From the NCBI GenBank assembly GCA_013396915.1, contig VWZL01001967.1:87599-151598 (forward strand): 64,000 bases of DNA, read 5' to 3'. Made by a program: the position numbers and the translations under genes. This stretch comes from Stercorarius parasiticus. Lineage: Eukaryota; Chordata; Aves; Charadriiformes; Stercorariidae. The notes beneath the pieces are model-generated. The model ran no database searches and was not told where the DNA came from. It saw nothing but the letters and a program-made list of their open reading frames with translations. Of the stretch, positions 1 to 11,400 are shown piece by piece; positions within the stretch are counted from its first letter, which is position 1; the number at the start of each line of letters is the position of its first letter.

Positions 1-2321
1 GGAAATAAAAAGACCCAGCAGACATCTGCACAAACATTCCTTAACTAGCCTCCACATACAAAACAGAGAGCAAATTTTCACTCATTTGGGATGGCCTGGG
101 AAATGCACTCTCTACTTTGTCATTCATGATTATTGTGGCCAACCCACCCTTGGCCTGACACAGTCCCCAAAGCCTTATGCACTTATGCCATATATTCTTT
201 TCTTCATCTACCTCATTTGGCATGTGTTCAAAGTACTGCCACACCCTTGCCTGATAGAGGCTGCAGATGCTCATGTAATACATGGGAAACTGTGACTGAA
301 ATGTTAAGATATTCATAGGAATCCTCATAATGGTGCAATTAATTTCTAATCAAGGCAAAAGATAGGCATGAGGCCTCAAACATTGCTCCTTATACACTTA
401 TAGGGGCCCTTCTTGAACCTGGTGAGGGATGTAAATGGCAAAAATTCCAGGTGGCCTTTGGTTTTCCTAGCTGTGTCTCTGTATGCTTTGACAGTGTCTC
501 TATACAGAAAGGTTGTGGAGTCTCCATCCATGGGATAATCAAAACCCATCATGACACCGCCTGGGCAACTGCTCTAGGTGGCCCTCCTTGAGCACAGGGG
601 TTGGACAAGATGAAATCCAGACACTCCTGCCAACCTCAGTCAATCTGTGCCTCTGTGCGTCCACTTCAGAATGCATTACAAAAAAAACATCCCCTAAGAA
701 CAATGAGTTAGGTGATAAAATCTTTCATTTTTGATGTTCTGAGCTATGTAACTTGTATAACTTAGTAGTGATACAATAGTTCTTGCCCCAGGGGATATTC
801 AGATGAGTATTTCCACACCTTATGACTAAATCTTGCAAAACACCATCATCAAACTTACAATGAAATTCTCCTGTTCAAATTAAGGGCCATAAGTTAATGA
901 CATGGTACATTCTAGTGGTGATTTCTGCAAGTCATTATTGTTAACATTTCTGAGATTTAAAGCATTTACATCAGTAAACTGCGGTCTCTGTCTACTACAC
1001 TTGTTAAATACTGTATGTTAGTGCAAACTTGACACACTACCTCAAAAACATAATTCAAGTCAGTGAAAAATCTCCTGCAATGTGCAGAGACCAACACAAG
1101 CAAACTCTTAATTTCTGAAATATCAACAGAAAAATTGCATTTCTATTTTTAAATTATTTTATGAATCCCATTTAAGTGAGTAATAAGGTCACTATAATAA
1201 ATTCTTTCTAGCTTGGTAAATCATACCATAATTTGTGCACATACTAAATGCTGACCAAATTCATTAAAAGCAATAATCACAAATTGCTTGGGGTTTCTAT
1301 TCACTATTAACAGGCTTTAAATAAATGCCTATGAGATTTAGGAACAAAAGTTGTCTTTGAAACTTCCCTCCAAGGTTTTAATAAACTTAATGAGAAGGGG
1401 AAACTCTAAAAACCTCTAGAAACCAGAGTATTTTTCACTTGTAAATGCTGAAACACTGAAAACATACACAGTTCTTCTACTGCAAACGCTTTTTAGCCAT
1501 AACTAACTAGTCCTCTTTATTTCCAATGAACATAATATTCACACTACATTTATTATTTACCTCTGCAGCCCACATCCCTCATCACAGACATTCAGCCTTC
1601 AGATTCACAATTTTCTGCTGTGCTGATGCCAATTCTCCTGCCTTTAACCTGCTGGCAGCTCTCTATCCCCTCTCACACAGGAGGTCAGGATGAAATGAGA
1701 GCTGTAACCCAACATCACTCCATAAAACAACCTAACTCCTTCACTGGACCACACAGAGCTTTTCCTTAGGGACTAAAACCCACCGATCCATGCAAATGTT
1801 CAGTGCAGCCCACCTAAATTAATGAGAGAATGGCTATTTCTCTCATTCTACATACTGCTACAGAAAGTAAGGAATTAAAACATATATATTAAGTTAGGGT
1901 TGAAAAGAAAAGAGTCTTTTAGAACTACAGATTTTATTATTTTAAAATCTATGTTGATTAAGTTAGGCATGTGCAAACAAGCAGGGAAGAAACAAGCACT
2001 TATGTCAACTGGTTCTTTTGTCCTCATGTTTTTAAGTGAACGCATCGCTACAACACAGCTCTTTCATTTATATGAGAATCAACTGCCAGCAACCTTCCCT
2101 TAGAAGAAACTAATAGAAAATTTAGGCTATAAGAAAAGGACTTCTATTTCAAAGAGATGGTTGGTGAGCAGTAAAGCAGAAATGCAGGCCTTGATTCATT
2201 GATGTATTCACATTTCCAACAAATACCTATTTGATAAGGCCATTTCCTTACTCACAGTCAGACACAGTACAGAAAATTTCCCCTATGAGTCACTGATTTA
2301 TACTAGTATTAATTATTTTAC
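1..2321 (-). other. MIPOL1: MIPOL1 intron downstream of exon C (partial)
   Basis: AT-rich intron running out of the window on the left. It holds a CR1 fragment near 495-655 and a short TTA/TA simple repeat is found just across exon C near 2,517-2,535. The last MIPOL1 coding exon was looked for on the minus strand and not found. No other gene or structured element is seen. Confidence 0.75.
495..655 (+). mobile_element. CR1 LINE 3' fragment, decayed
   Basis: The sequence follows the CR1 3' region in order: a GGAGTCTCCATCC-like stretch, then CTGGGCAACTGCTCTAGGTG, then GGGGTTGGACAAGATGA, then CCAACCTCAG and a decayed tail. It lacks the clean terminal repeat and has many substitutions, so it is an older copy. 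It lies antisense to MIPOL1. Confidence 0.8.
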
Positions 2322-2416
2322 CTGTAATAAACACGCAATGTCTGGATTTCTTCTTCTAATTTTTTGCACTGTTGAAGAGCGGCCTCTTTTTCTTGTTGCA
2401 AGGCTATCAAGTCTGA
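2322..2416 (-). CDS. MIPOL1: MIPOL1 internal coding exon (exon C)
   Basis: This is a 95-nt exon on the minus strand that starts in phase 0 and ends two bases into a codon. The acceptor is ttgttttgcag at 2,417 upward and the donor is CAG|gtaaaa at 2,321 downward. The translation begins SDLIALQQEKEAALQQC and ends KKLEEEIQTLRVYY. The last 14 residues equal the human MIPOL1 segment as I remember it, and the first half is similar but substituted (human has AKLLSMQQARETAVQQY-like residues there). The trailing AG needs a following C to make the serine that comes next in the human protein, which fits a last exon starting with C. That last exon, encoding about 99 residues in human, is not found between 1 and 2,321 and must lie to the left of the window. 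Exon C joins exon A in phase 0, but joins exon B out of frame. Confidence 0.92.
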
Positions 2417-2809
2417 CTGCAAAACAACAAACAAATGATAAACAATTTATTCAGAATATCCGTATTGCTTTGAAAACATAACAATCCTTTGTGCATTCAT
2501 TTCAGTCATGCTTTATTATTATTATATATATAAAGTTATAGTGTTTTGTAGTACCGCCTATTCAATTCTCATGAAAAAATCCTTTCTTGTTCTAGCATTG
2601 CAAATTTTTGTCGTTTTTTTTCCCAGAAGGATGATGTTTTGAATGGTTTCCCTTGCGTACACAGTAAACTTTTTGAATGGCTAAGGTTAGACCTCTTCAG
2701 TTTAGCCACGTGTTTCTCAGCAAACATATTTCATATTCCTATGATATAATATTTCTATAGTCCAAAACTGTTGACCAACATATAGGGAGTGAACCAAGGA
2801 ACACAGCCA

Positions 2810-3180
2810 CAAACTAGGGATGCGTGACTCTTGGTCTGCACATGGCTCTCCGGCTGTGAAGCGCAGCTCCCAGGCTTATGTTCCTGGCAGGAGAGCTGCT
2901 GGATAACCCGCACCCTGAGCCGTGGGCAGGCAATGAGCCAGTGGGAGCTGCTGAGACCGGCACCACCAGCTTGCTCTGGGCTCCGACTGCATTCTCACCC
3001 AGGATCTGGTTTGTAGTGGAGCAAGGGAATCCCTGAGAAACCGCTGTCATCTCCCACCCGTGAACCCTCCCGGATGTTCCCTCTCCCGCTGTTTGTTCAC
3101 ACCGCCCTGCGAAGGGCTTGTGACTCATGGCCATTATGGAAATTGCAGCATGCAGCTTGTAAGGTCAGGAGAGTAGCCAG
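2810..3180. other. GC-rich block near exon C, function unknown
   Basis: A stretch clearly richer in G and C, with several CpGs, than the AT-rich intron on both sides. It carries open frames on both strands (106 codons minus, 61 plus), as expected from higher GC. I see no convincing splice sites or protein family. It might be an unmethylated regulatory island, an alternative first exon, or an old repeat. Confidence 0.4.
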
Positions 3181-3239
3181 CCCCGACACAGCCTTACGGT
3201 TAAAGAGGAGGTAGGAGAAATAAGTACTCATGTATATTT

Positions 3240-3510
3240 GATATGGCTCTATAGCTTAATCACCATTAATTTTAAAATGTCCAGTTTCAATAGCACTGCA
3301 GGACTCCCTTGAGGGCCCAGGTACCATATAAATTATCTTAAAATCAGTGGATGATTAATTATTGTAACAACAAATAAGACCGGGCTTGCACAGCAATTCT
3401 TTGACACATGAGCCTGAGCATTGGGCTGCTTTCCAATGTTTTTAATTCATGGTGTAAGTTATTAATTGTACAAATTGTAAAGCCCCAAACCAAGAGGCAC
3501 ATGTGTGAGA
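3240..3510. promoter_or_regulatory. Candidate conserved non-coding block, homeodomain-rich
   Basis: Homeodomain cores occur as TTAATCACCATTAAT near 3,256, GATGATTAATTATTG near 3,350 and GTTATTAATTGTAC near 3,458, separated by mixed-composition sequence. A perfect 10-bp palindrome, TGATTAATCA, lies further on at 3,820-3,829. About 0.9 kb from exon C. No open frame of interest. Confidence 0.22.
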
Positions 3511-5984
3511 AACGCTGACTGCGGATTCTGCCAACTCTTCAGGACAGCCTTGCGGAAAAGTTTCTTGGTAAATTAAAGACCTGTTACATGAGCTACGAAC
3601 ACATGAAGGGAAATGCTGAGAGTTCAGCCTCTAGCTCTGCCAGACTCGCTGTATAATCATGAACAACTCTGTCTGTATGCCTCAAAATCTCTCTCCTGAA
3701 ACAGGGCTCCCACTTGCTTCTGTTTCCTGTTTGTCTGTTAAGACTGTAAGTCTTCAAGGCAGGTGTTTTACTGTTTACTGTCAACTCCCAGTCATCTATG
3801 GGCAATTTATTCTCCTGGTTGATTAATCATGTCCTGGATACATGGCTGACTCCTGGCAAATTTTATTAAACACCGCATCACACAAATGCAGCTACACAAC
3901 AAGTCTCTGCACGGGGCTGCTCAGTGTGTAGCGCTGCACCCAGGGTTTTGCATTGCCGGGGTACAGGACCCACCGCTGTAATTGCTCCTGTAACAGACAT
4001 TCATAAAATTTTAACAGGAAGTTCCCTGGAGAATGAAAACAAAGTTTCTTACTATAAGGAGGGTTCCTTCACCTTTAAAAGCAGAAAGCGTTAATGTTTA
4101 ACCTCCGAGGGACAGTGGTTTAGAGCTTCTGATACTGCAAACAATGTACTGGATGCTGGCAAGCCCTAACTCCTGTCAGCAAGAGGTTAAAATCCTCTGC
4201 AGGTGAGCCTCTTGCCCAGTCTTTCCTGCTGCCTTGCAAGCAGAACTCGCAGAACACAAGGATGTTAGCCAAACCAAGCTATTTTCTGTAATTATACTGT
4301 TCTGTAGGTGAAACAACATTCTTTAAAATTGGAAAACACGCTTGAATCAAAGTAGGTGGTTTGTTCTAGAGGCCAATAATTAACATCCTTGCCAATTTTC
4401 AGTGTACTGTGAAGTGTGATTGAAATGGTAGACTGGAAGGAAATGTTTGCAGCTGACACACCTACTCACAGAGAGATTAACGGCTAGTCTCTTTGGAGAG
4501 CTATCATAAAAAATACACCTTATGTTCCACTTGCTTTTCAGGACAAAAGTCAGAAGGCATGAGAGTCTGAAGACTCTTATTTATGTCAGTTTTTCAGCAG
4601 AGAAGAATGCACTGGTTTGACTGGGTTTGCACCAGTAAAAATAACAGCAGAATCGGGTGCTTTGGATTCTAAAAGAACACAGCTACAAAAACTGACGGGA
4701 AGAAAAGTAGGCATTTGCTAACCTCCTCGGTAGCATGTAGCAGGGCTGATACTACAGAGCTGCACGAGACCAACAAAAATTCAAGCACAGGAGTTTTTTT
4801 GCACAGCATGCGACAAAATGACCCACCATTCACGGGCCTGAAGAGTGGTAAACACAAATAAATGACTCATATATCCTCCCAAAAGAGAGGTGTCTTCCTT
4901 CACCAGAAGAATGAAAGCAAAACAGTGCCTATCACAAAGTTAAATTGCTAACTAAAATAATGGTGCCTGCACTACTATAAAACATTTGGAAGACTTCTAT
5001 AATGTATATTGAAATCCATCCATAGTGCACATGGCAAACATCCTACATGAGCTCACCTCTAGTAATAACAATAGCTGCTTGGGAACTTTTTAACAAAATA
5101 TTATTCCTTTGGAAAATGTCAAGCTGTGGAAATCGGAACTCTTCACAGAAATGGATCAGTTTTGATTACAGTTTTTTTGGAAGGCAGGGTAAAGAAGGAG
5201 CAACAAGAAGAAAAAGAATTACACTCAGGGTCCTCTGGTGGAGGTTTTCTCGAAAAAAGGTCAATTTAGAGGTGAGGTCAGTCACCACTTTGGTATACGG
5301 ATCGCCCTCGTCACCCTCAGTGAAGTTCCTGTTTAATCCTGAAAGGGTATTCTGATCACTGGGATATGGTCTCTTTCTCACAGTTTTGTTTTGTCCATAA
5401 GTTCCTACGTTTTCATATTTGGTTTAAACGTGGGTAGATCCTTCCCCCTTCTCTGTCCCCCACCCCCACTTTCCTGCAAAAGTCCTGATTCTACACTTCT
5501 CCCATTTTGCATCTTAGCAAACAGTTACTTGTTGAAAATTTAAATTTTCCAATTAAATCTAAAAGCTAATTGCTACATATCAAACTTAAAATAGCCAGAT
5601 CTTGACTAAGAAAATCTCATTACTGATCATTTTGCTGTTGCTTTTGTTTCAAAAATATTTAAATGAACAATGCTATGTGTTTTCTTAACGCAAAGCCTGG
5701 AAAAATACAAGACTTCAGCAAAGGAAAATAAAGGGTAAAACATGAGCACCCTCAACTGCAATCTAAATGCTTTTCAACATCCAACAGAAGGAAAAAAACA
5801 TTCAATGAACTTGAGTAATAAAGCTTCATAGCTCTATCTTTTTACTGTTTTTTTTCTCATTCGTGTCTAGGGAGCATATATACTTCCACCTATATATATT
5901 TATAGAGAGCATATATTTTTCCTTCCTTACACAGGCTCAACAAACAACCTTTTCTGTTACCTCCCAGTAAGCAGGAGGTATTCC

Positions 5985-7215
5985 ATTCTCCTGATCAATT
6001 CAAACCCATCTCTCATCAGTACTCTGCTAGCACTACATCCTAACTCCAGTGGAAACAGCTTACCCAAGGCATTCTTGCATCCGTTTTGCTCACAGTCACC
6101 TTCTGATATCTGTCTGCTCTCCTGCCTACTGGTATTACCCAGCTAACAGTGGAAATTCTAATTCATCCTGAAATGATGATACCTTACACTTGGTACCATT
6201 GAATTCCACCCCACTGCTTTTATTTTTCCAGTACTCAAGGCCATTCCAATCTTTCTGCAAGATAGCTTGAACTGATTTTGTGTTAATAATATCTCAACTT
6301 TGTATTAATAACATCTCCCAGCTCTGCGTCATCAAGCAATTTTGTTGGTACGCTGTTGTTCTTCATGCCAAAGGTTCTCAATGACAGCATTAAAGAAAAC
6401 TGGTTCAGCACCAATAGGTGAGAAACTGGAGAGAAATTCCACTAGTGAAATCCTTGGACCTTAACGTTTCTCGTTTCAAAGCTGTTTGCTGTTGCCTTCC
6501 TGCTAACTAGTTCCTTATTGCCTTTGACTAATCCCTCGTCTCTTTCATGGGTACATGACATTTTGCAGACAGACATGAACTCAACGTGCCCATCCTTCCA
6601 GACAAGAGATACTGGGTGAACCCAGTTAGCATCAAGCAGTATTTCCCACATTAAGCTTGTGCCTACTTGTAAAATAACAACATACACATTCTCCACTGTA
6701 ATTAATAATTTTCCATATGGTACCCCATATAAGCTTATGTGTCAGCTTATATTTAACAAGTTTCCTTATCTAAATAGCCGGTTATCATACCAGAGAAGAA
6801 TTCTTGCATGATCTTACTTGGGCAAAAGTTGTACTTCAATCCACTGTTGATGGATCCACGCTTTAAAACCATTTTCCTTCCAAATTTACTCTGAAGTCTC
6901 ACAATAAAGACTAACTGGTCTGCAATTTCCAGAATTATGTTTTTTGCCCTTCTAAATATAGATGCTGCCTCTGCTAATTCCCTGTCATATTACACCATCC
7001 ACAGCCTCATAGGATTTATTAAAGAACTTTACTATCGTTCCTGCAATTTCAGATACCAGGTCTTTCAGAATTGGGGATGAAAACCATCCATTATCTCAAT
7101 CTGAGCACAATGGTCTATTGAACAGCTATGATGTACTCCATTTCCATACATTCACTTTTCTTAACCTCTGTCCTCATAGCTGACATCATCATTGCCCAAT
7201 GCTGAGAGAAAAAAA
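5985..7215 (-). mobile_element. Old CR1-like LINE ORF2 remnant
   Basis: Read on the minus strand, the segment follows the order of the CR1-type reverse transcriptase region as known from turtles: a stretch matching ATGGTTTTCATCCCC near 7,075-7,090, then further degenerate ORF2 sequence, then a GATGACGCAGAGCTGGGAG-like stretch near 6,320-6,340 that corresponds to the GCAGATGACAC-AAGCTGGGAGG part of ORF2. All frames are broken. It contains a 22-bp near-perfect tandem duplication at about 6,279-6,322. It has the same orientation as MIPOL1. Its ends are approximate and the identification rests on remembered consensus sequence. Confidence 0.6.
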
Positions 7216-8182
7216 AATAAAATCGCACACTTTTGGACCTAATCCGGATTATCCTTGATCTCCATGCCATTCTCAGAGACGTGGCACATTTCCTCTTTCC
7301 TTGTTCTCATTTCAGTCATTATGCTATTGTTTGTTTTAATTTCTTTTCCAAGGGCCAATTTAGCTTAACCCCTGGCAATTTTCATTTGTCTCTATATTTC
7401 CTGTTTTCTAAGATATAAGTTTCTTGCTTCATAAGTACTCTTCTTGTAGAAGAGTTGTTCTTATTTTATTCTTACTGAGATTAAAATTAACCCAATTAGA
7501 AGTGACATCCTTCCTACCCAAAGCATTTTCCCCCAGTTTGACTGCTGTTAACATGCAGGTATTCCTTAACTCAGTAATAGTTGGCACCAACAGCTTCCTT
7601 GCTACTGATTCAGGATATTCCTATGGATTAGAAGAAGGCTGGATGAGAAGTCTGGACCAAGGTCATTTCTGCAATTTATGGACTCAATCATTTACATTCG
7701 GTAGGGCTGTATAATGGGGAAAGATGGCAATAAGATGTCTTTCTGCTTTTTTGGTCCTCTGTTATCTGGTGTCTGAAATGGAATGTAGCCACAAATGGAC
7801 AACTGGGAATTGCCCCCATTTCTCATGGGGGAGAAGTATGTTTGTGCTGATATTAGCAGGCTAGCTGGACAGTAAGAGGTCAGGTGTCTCCTGAGGGCAG
7901 CAGGAGACTGGGAGGGGGAGCAAAGGTTTCTTTCATTCTGAACTAGAATGAATAAGCAAGAAAAAAGAATCTGGAAAAACGTTTTTAAACCACCGAAGAA
8001 ATATTTTTATCTTACGCTATTTTTAATGCTTTTATGTTTTACACATCATGTCAATAAGAGAAATACGTACCGCATGATAGAGCAGGTCATGTTGTGACAC
8101 ATTATGACATCCAACTTCTAACCATTCTGTTATTTTTACATTAGCAGCTGCTACTTAGTGCAGATTACAACAGCTCATCTTA

Positions 8183-8275
8183 TTTTCTACATCAAAGTGT
8201 CAACATATCAAACTGTTCCACCGGCAACAGAAGCAGGTGATGCTTTGATGTAGAAAAGAATATAAGCACTTGTCT
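8183..8275. repeat. Hairpin-forming unit, copy 1
   Basis: TTTTCTACATCAAAG (8,183-8,197) and CTTTGATGTAGAAAA (8,243-8,257) are exact 15-bp inverted arms with 45 bp between them. The unit is repeated, diverged, at 8,383-8,474. See the second copy. Confidence 0.7.
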
Positions 8276-8382
8276 TATTAATTAGGGGATCAGAGCTTTT
8301 CAGGGTCAAGAAAAAGACTCCAGCTAACACGAAGGGACTGAAAATGCCTAGCACTCTAATAACACACTAAGTGATCTCCTTG

Positions 8383-8474
8383 TTTTTTAAATCACAGTGC
8401 TAACGTGTCAAACTGTTTCATTACAATACAAACAGGGGACACATTGACCTAGAAAATTAGATAAAATGTTTCAA
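8383..8474. repeat. Hairpin-forming unit, copy 2 (diverged)
   Basis: Shares with copy 1 the order TTTT-TA-ATCA-AGTG, then TGTCAAACTGTT (TATCAAACTGTT in copy 1), then ACA-TTGA-TAGAAAA. The offset between copies is about 200 bp. Its own arms still partly pair. The type of element is not known to me; it could be a short non-autonomous transposon or an old local duplication. Confidence 0.55.
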
Positions 8475-11400
8475 CTTGCATTTAAGTATCAGCTGCCCTT
8501 GATGATTTTAGAAATGGAAAGTGAAAATTAGAAGTGTACTATAGTATAGTTATAAATTATTGAAACATCATTAAATACATAATTAGCAATAAGAAATCTG
8601 AATTTAAAATGTAAAATTAAAACTTCATGTTGAATTTTTTAGGTTTGAAATGTAGTTTCAAATATTCACCAAATAACACTTCTGGGGGATAAACTTGAGT
8701 TGGCAAAGTTTGGAATACTAACAGAAATCATTAGAAATTCATGAAAAGTTGTTTCTTAACACATCACTTTCACATCATAATGGAAATAGTTTTTACTAAA
8801 CCTATCTTAACTTTGAGTAAATCAAGCAACTGTATTGCTGATTCCTCCCTCATGGCTCTGCGCTGCTGTGGAGGATCAGTACAGCTAGAAAACTACCCTG
8901 AAGAACCAGCTGAGGGTTGTTTGTGTGTGTGAATGTCAGGGTAACAGTGGCAGTGGTGGGAACTCTTAACAGCCTTTAAGCTACATCTTCCCCCAACACA
9001 CCGCCACAACCACACCCGGGTTGACATTCCCGCTGGGCACAAAAGAATGGGATCTCAACAGCAAACATGACCTTTATGAGTTTGCATCAGGATCAAACAA
9101 TTAACCATAATAAGATTTTACTCTACAATCTAATACTATTGTTGGTCAGAATAAATATCAGTTAATGAAACTTTTTTTTTTTTTAATAAAAAGCATTGTT
9201 TCACTGGAACAATAATGCCCTGTCAAGATGTACTGGTTTAGATGGAAATATTTCTGAGGAGTGTCAGGCAGAATTTCTGACAGAAGAGAGAGCTCCTCCC
9301 CAGCCATGTGATTAGGTTATTCGTTTTGGATGCAGAAACCTAATGATGAGTCCCAGTTTCTTGCATTAACTCACTCTGGACATGGCAGACTCCCACCAGC
9401 AAGAATACTTCCCTGCTCTAAATTCATGTGAATTGCCCATGTTTCTGGTGACCTCCATTTGTCTATGTCCTCTTTGTGACTGGCACAAATAATTTTTTAT
9501 TAAATTGCTAAGTACGTGAAAAGCAGATCCAGACAGAAGATGCATTGTAGGAAAGGAGACTAACTCCAGAGCCCAGCCATATACGATGCAAGTGCACCAA
9601 CACTTGCTTTTTAGCATGTAAAGGTGCATCTTTTTCAGTTATTTTACAAAGAATTTCTTCATGTTTTCTCTTATTGTAATTAAAAATAATAACCCCATAA
9701 TCTCCCTTTTATTCCAAAATGGACTTGTCATTTTCAAGAAGTGTTGTGCTGCAAGTCTACCTAATGCCACCTTCCCCAACTCAGTCTTTACGCTATCACT
9801 AATTTAATATTTTTAGGGAGCTTTTCAGAAGACTTGTAAAAGATATCACTATCTGAGGTCCAAACTCTTGTTTTCATCACAACAAATTCCCTGGTAAGAA
9901 TACACGATCGTACCATATGAATATTATTTTTGTGGTCATTCATTTCTGAGAGGTCCTGCTGTGAGTGGGATGACAGCAACAAATACGCAGATTGTGCAAT
10001 CAGGAAAGAAAATAAGAATTGTCAAATAGCTTTTTACGGCTCTGTCAAAGAAAATTAAAGGATCCAATAGCATTTTAGCCCAGACTAGGTACATATCTGG
10101 TTCATTTTATTACAATAAAAGCAAACTTAATATCTACTAATTATCTTAAAGCAACACCAGTCGAACCATTATGCCTGAGATGTGAATGCCTCATTCCTGT
10201 ACTGCATGGTCACATCACACTGGAAGCACACTGTACCAGCAGTATTTGACAAGAAGTTTACTCTTTCATCTAATGATGTGCCCAAACGAGCACGTATTAC
10301 AGGCAGATTCAGTCCACTACGACATTATGCAAGAAAGTGTCTCTATGAAATGCTCATGATATTTTGCAGTGAGAATTAAGAATTAGCTCATCTAACCTTA
10401 GATATGATGTTGATACAAAGTTTCTTCATCTGCAGTATTATTTTGTAATATCCTATACTTCTTCCAAGTAATATATGGTATATTGAAATTGCAGGCAAAA
10501 TTAGCTATTCCAAGGACAATCCAAGGCATGTGATGAGTGTGTGAGACTAATACATGGAACCATTTTATTGTAAAGAGTGATTCACATCGTGAGGAAGATT
10601 AATTTGAAATTCTGCCCCTGTAAGTTTGACCCCAAACTGTAATTGACTTCCCAGGGTCAAGATTTCATTTATGGTTTCCATTTGTTTGAGTACATACTAA
10701 AAAACCCCAGAGATACCACCATACATACCTACTATGTGCATATGGATAACTACCTAAGGATACTGCAAAGTTTATTTCAGGTAAGATATAAACTTAGTGA
10801 CAACAAAATGACTCCTAAAAACTTTCAAGGACGACAGCTCCAAAATACACATTCATAGCTGAGCTGGGCTTTACACATAAAGAATGTCATGTGCAGAGAT
10901 GCTGACCTTTCAGTAGGAAGGATTATATTAAGAACACAAACTGGAGGTGCTTTAAAGTAGCAAGTAGGTCTCTGTATGCAGATAGGTAGACACTTGTATC
11001 ACTACTAAACCATGATGCACACTGTGAAAGAAAATAAAATGAAAACAATCAAGACGACTTTGTTTTAATAGAGAAGCAAAAAGTCATTCACACGTTATAT
11101 TTCCATAGTAGCTAGGGCTTTAGAATCTAAATGAAAAAAACAAAAGTAAATTCATTCTTTACTTCTCAGATTAAAGACTGCTTATAACTGTAGGCATGTG
11201 GAAAGGGCATATTTCTCCATGTTCTGTAATTCAGGTTTGGCCTTGGTGACATCATACACTTTGTTTCTGATCTAAAAATCAGTTGGAAAAAAGGAATTTC
11301 AAATAAATAATGGAAATACATCAGCAACACAGAGAAACTGGTCTTATTTGAAGGGAAAATAAAACACACTGTTTTGGGCACGGTGTACACTGTTTGTCTG

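Noticed and set aside
8071..8126. Exon-like 56-nt segment on the minus strand ending at GCG|gtacgt
   Set aside because: Open in one frame, but it has no pyrimidine tract before its AG, its phase does not fit exons A, B or C, and it is not in MIPOL1.
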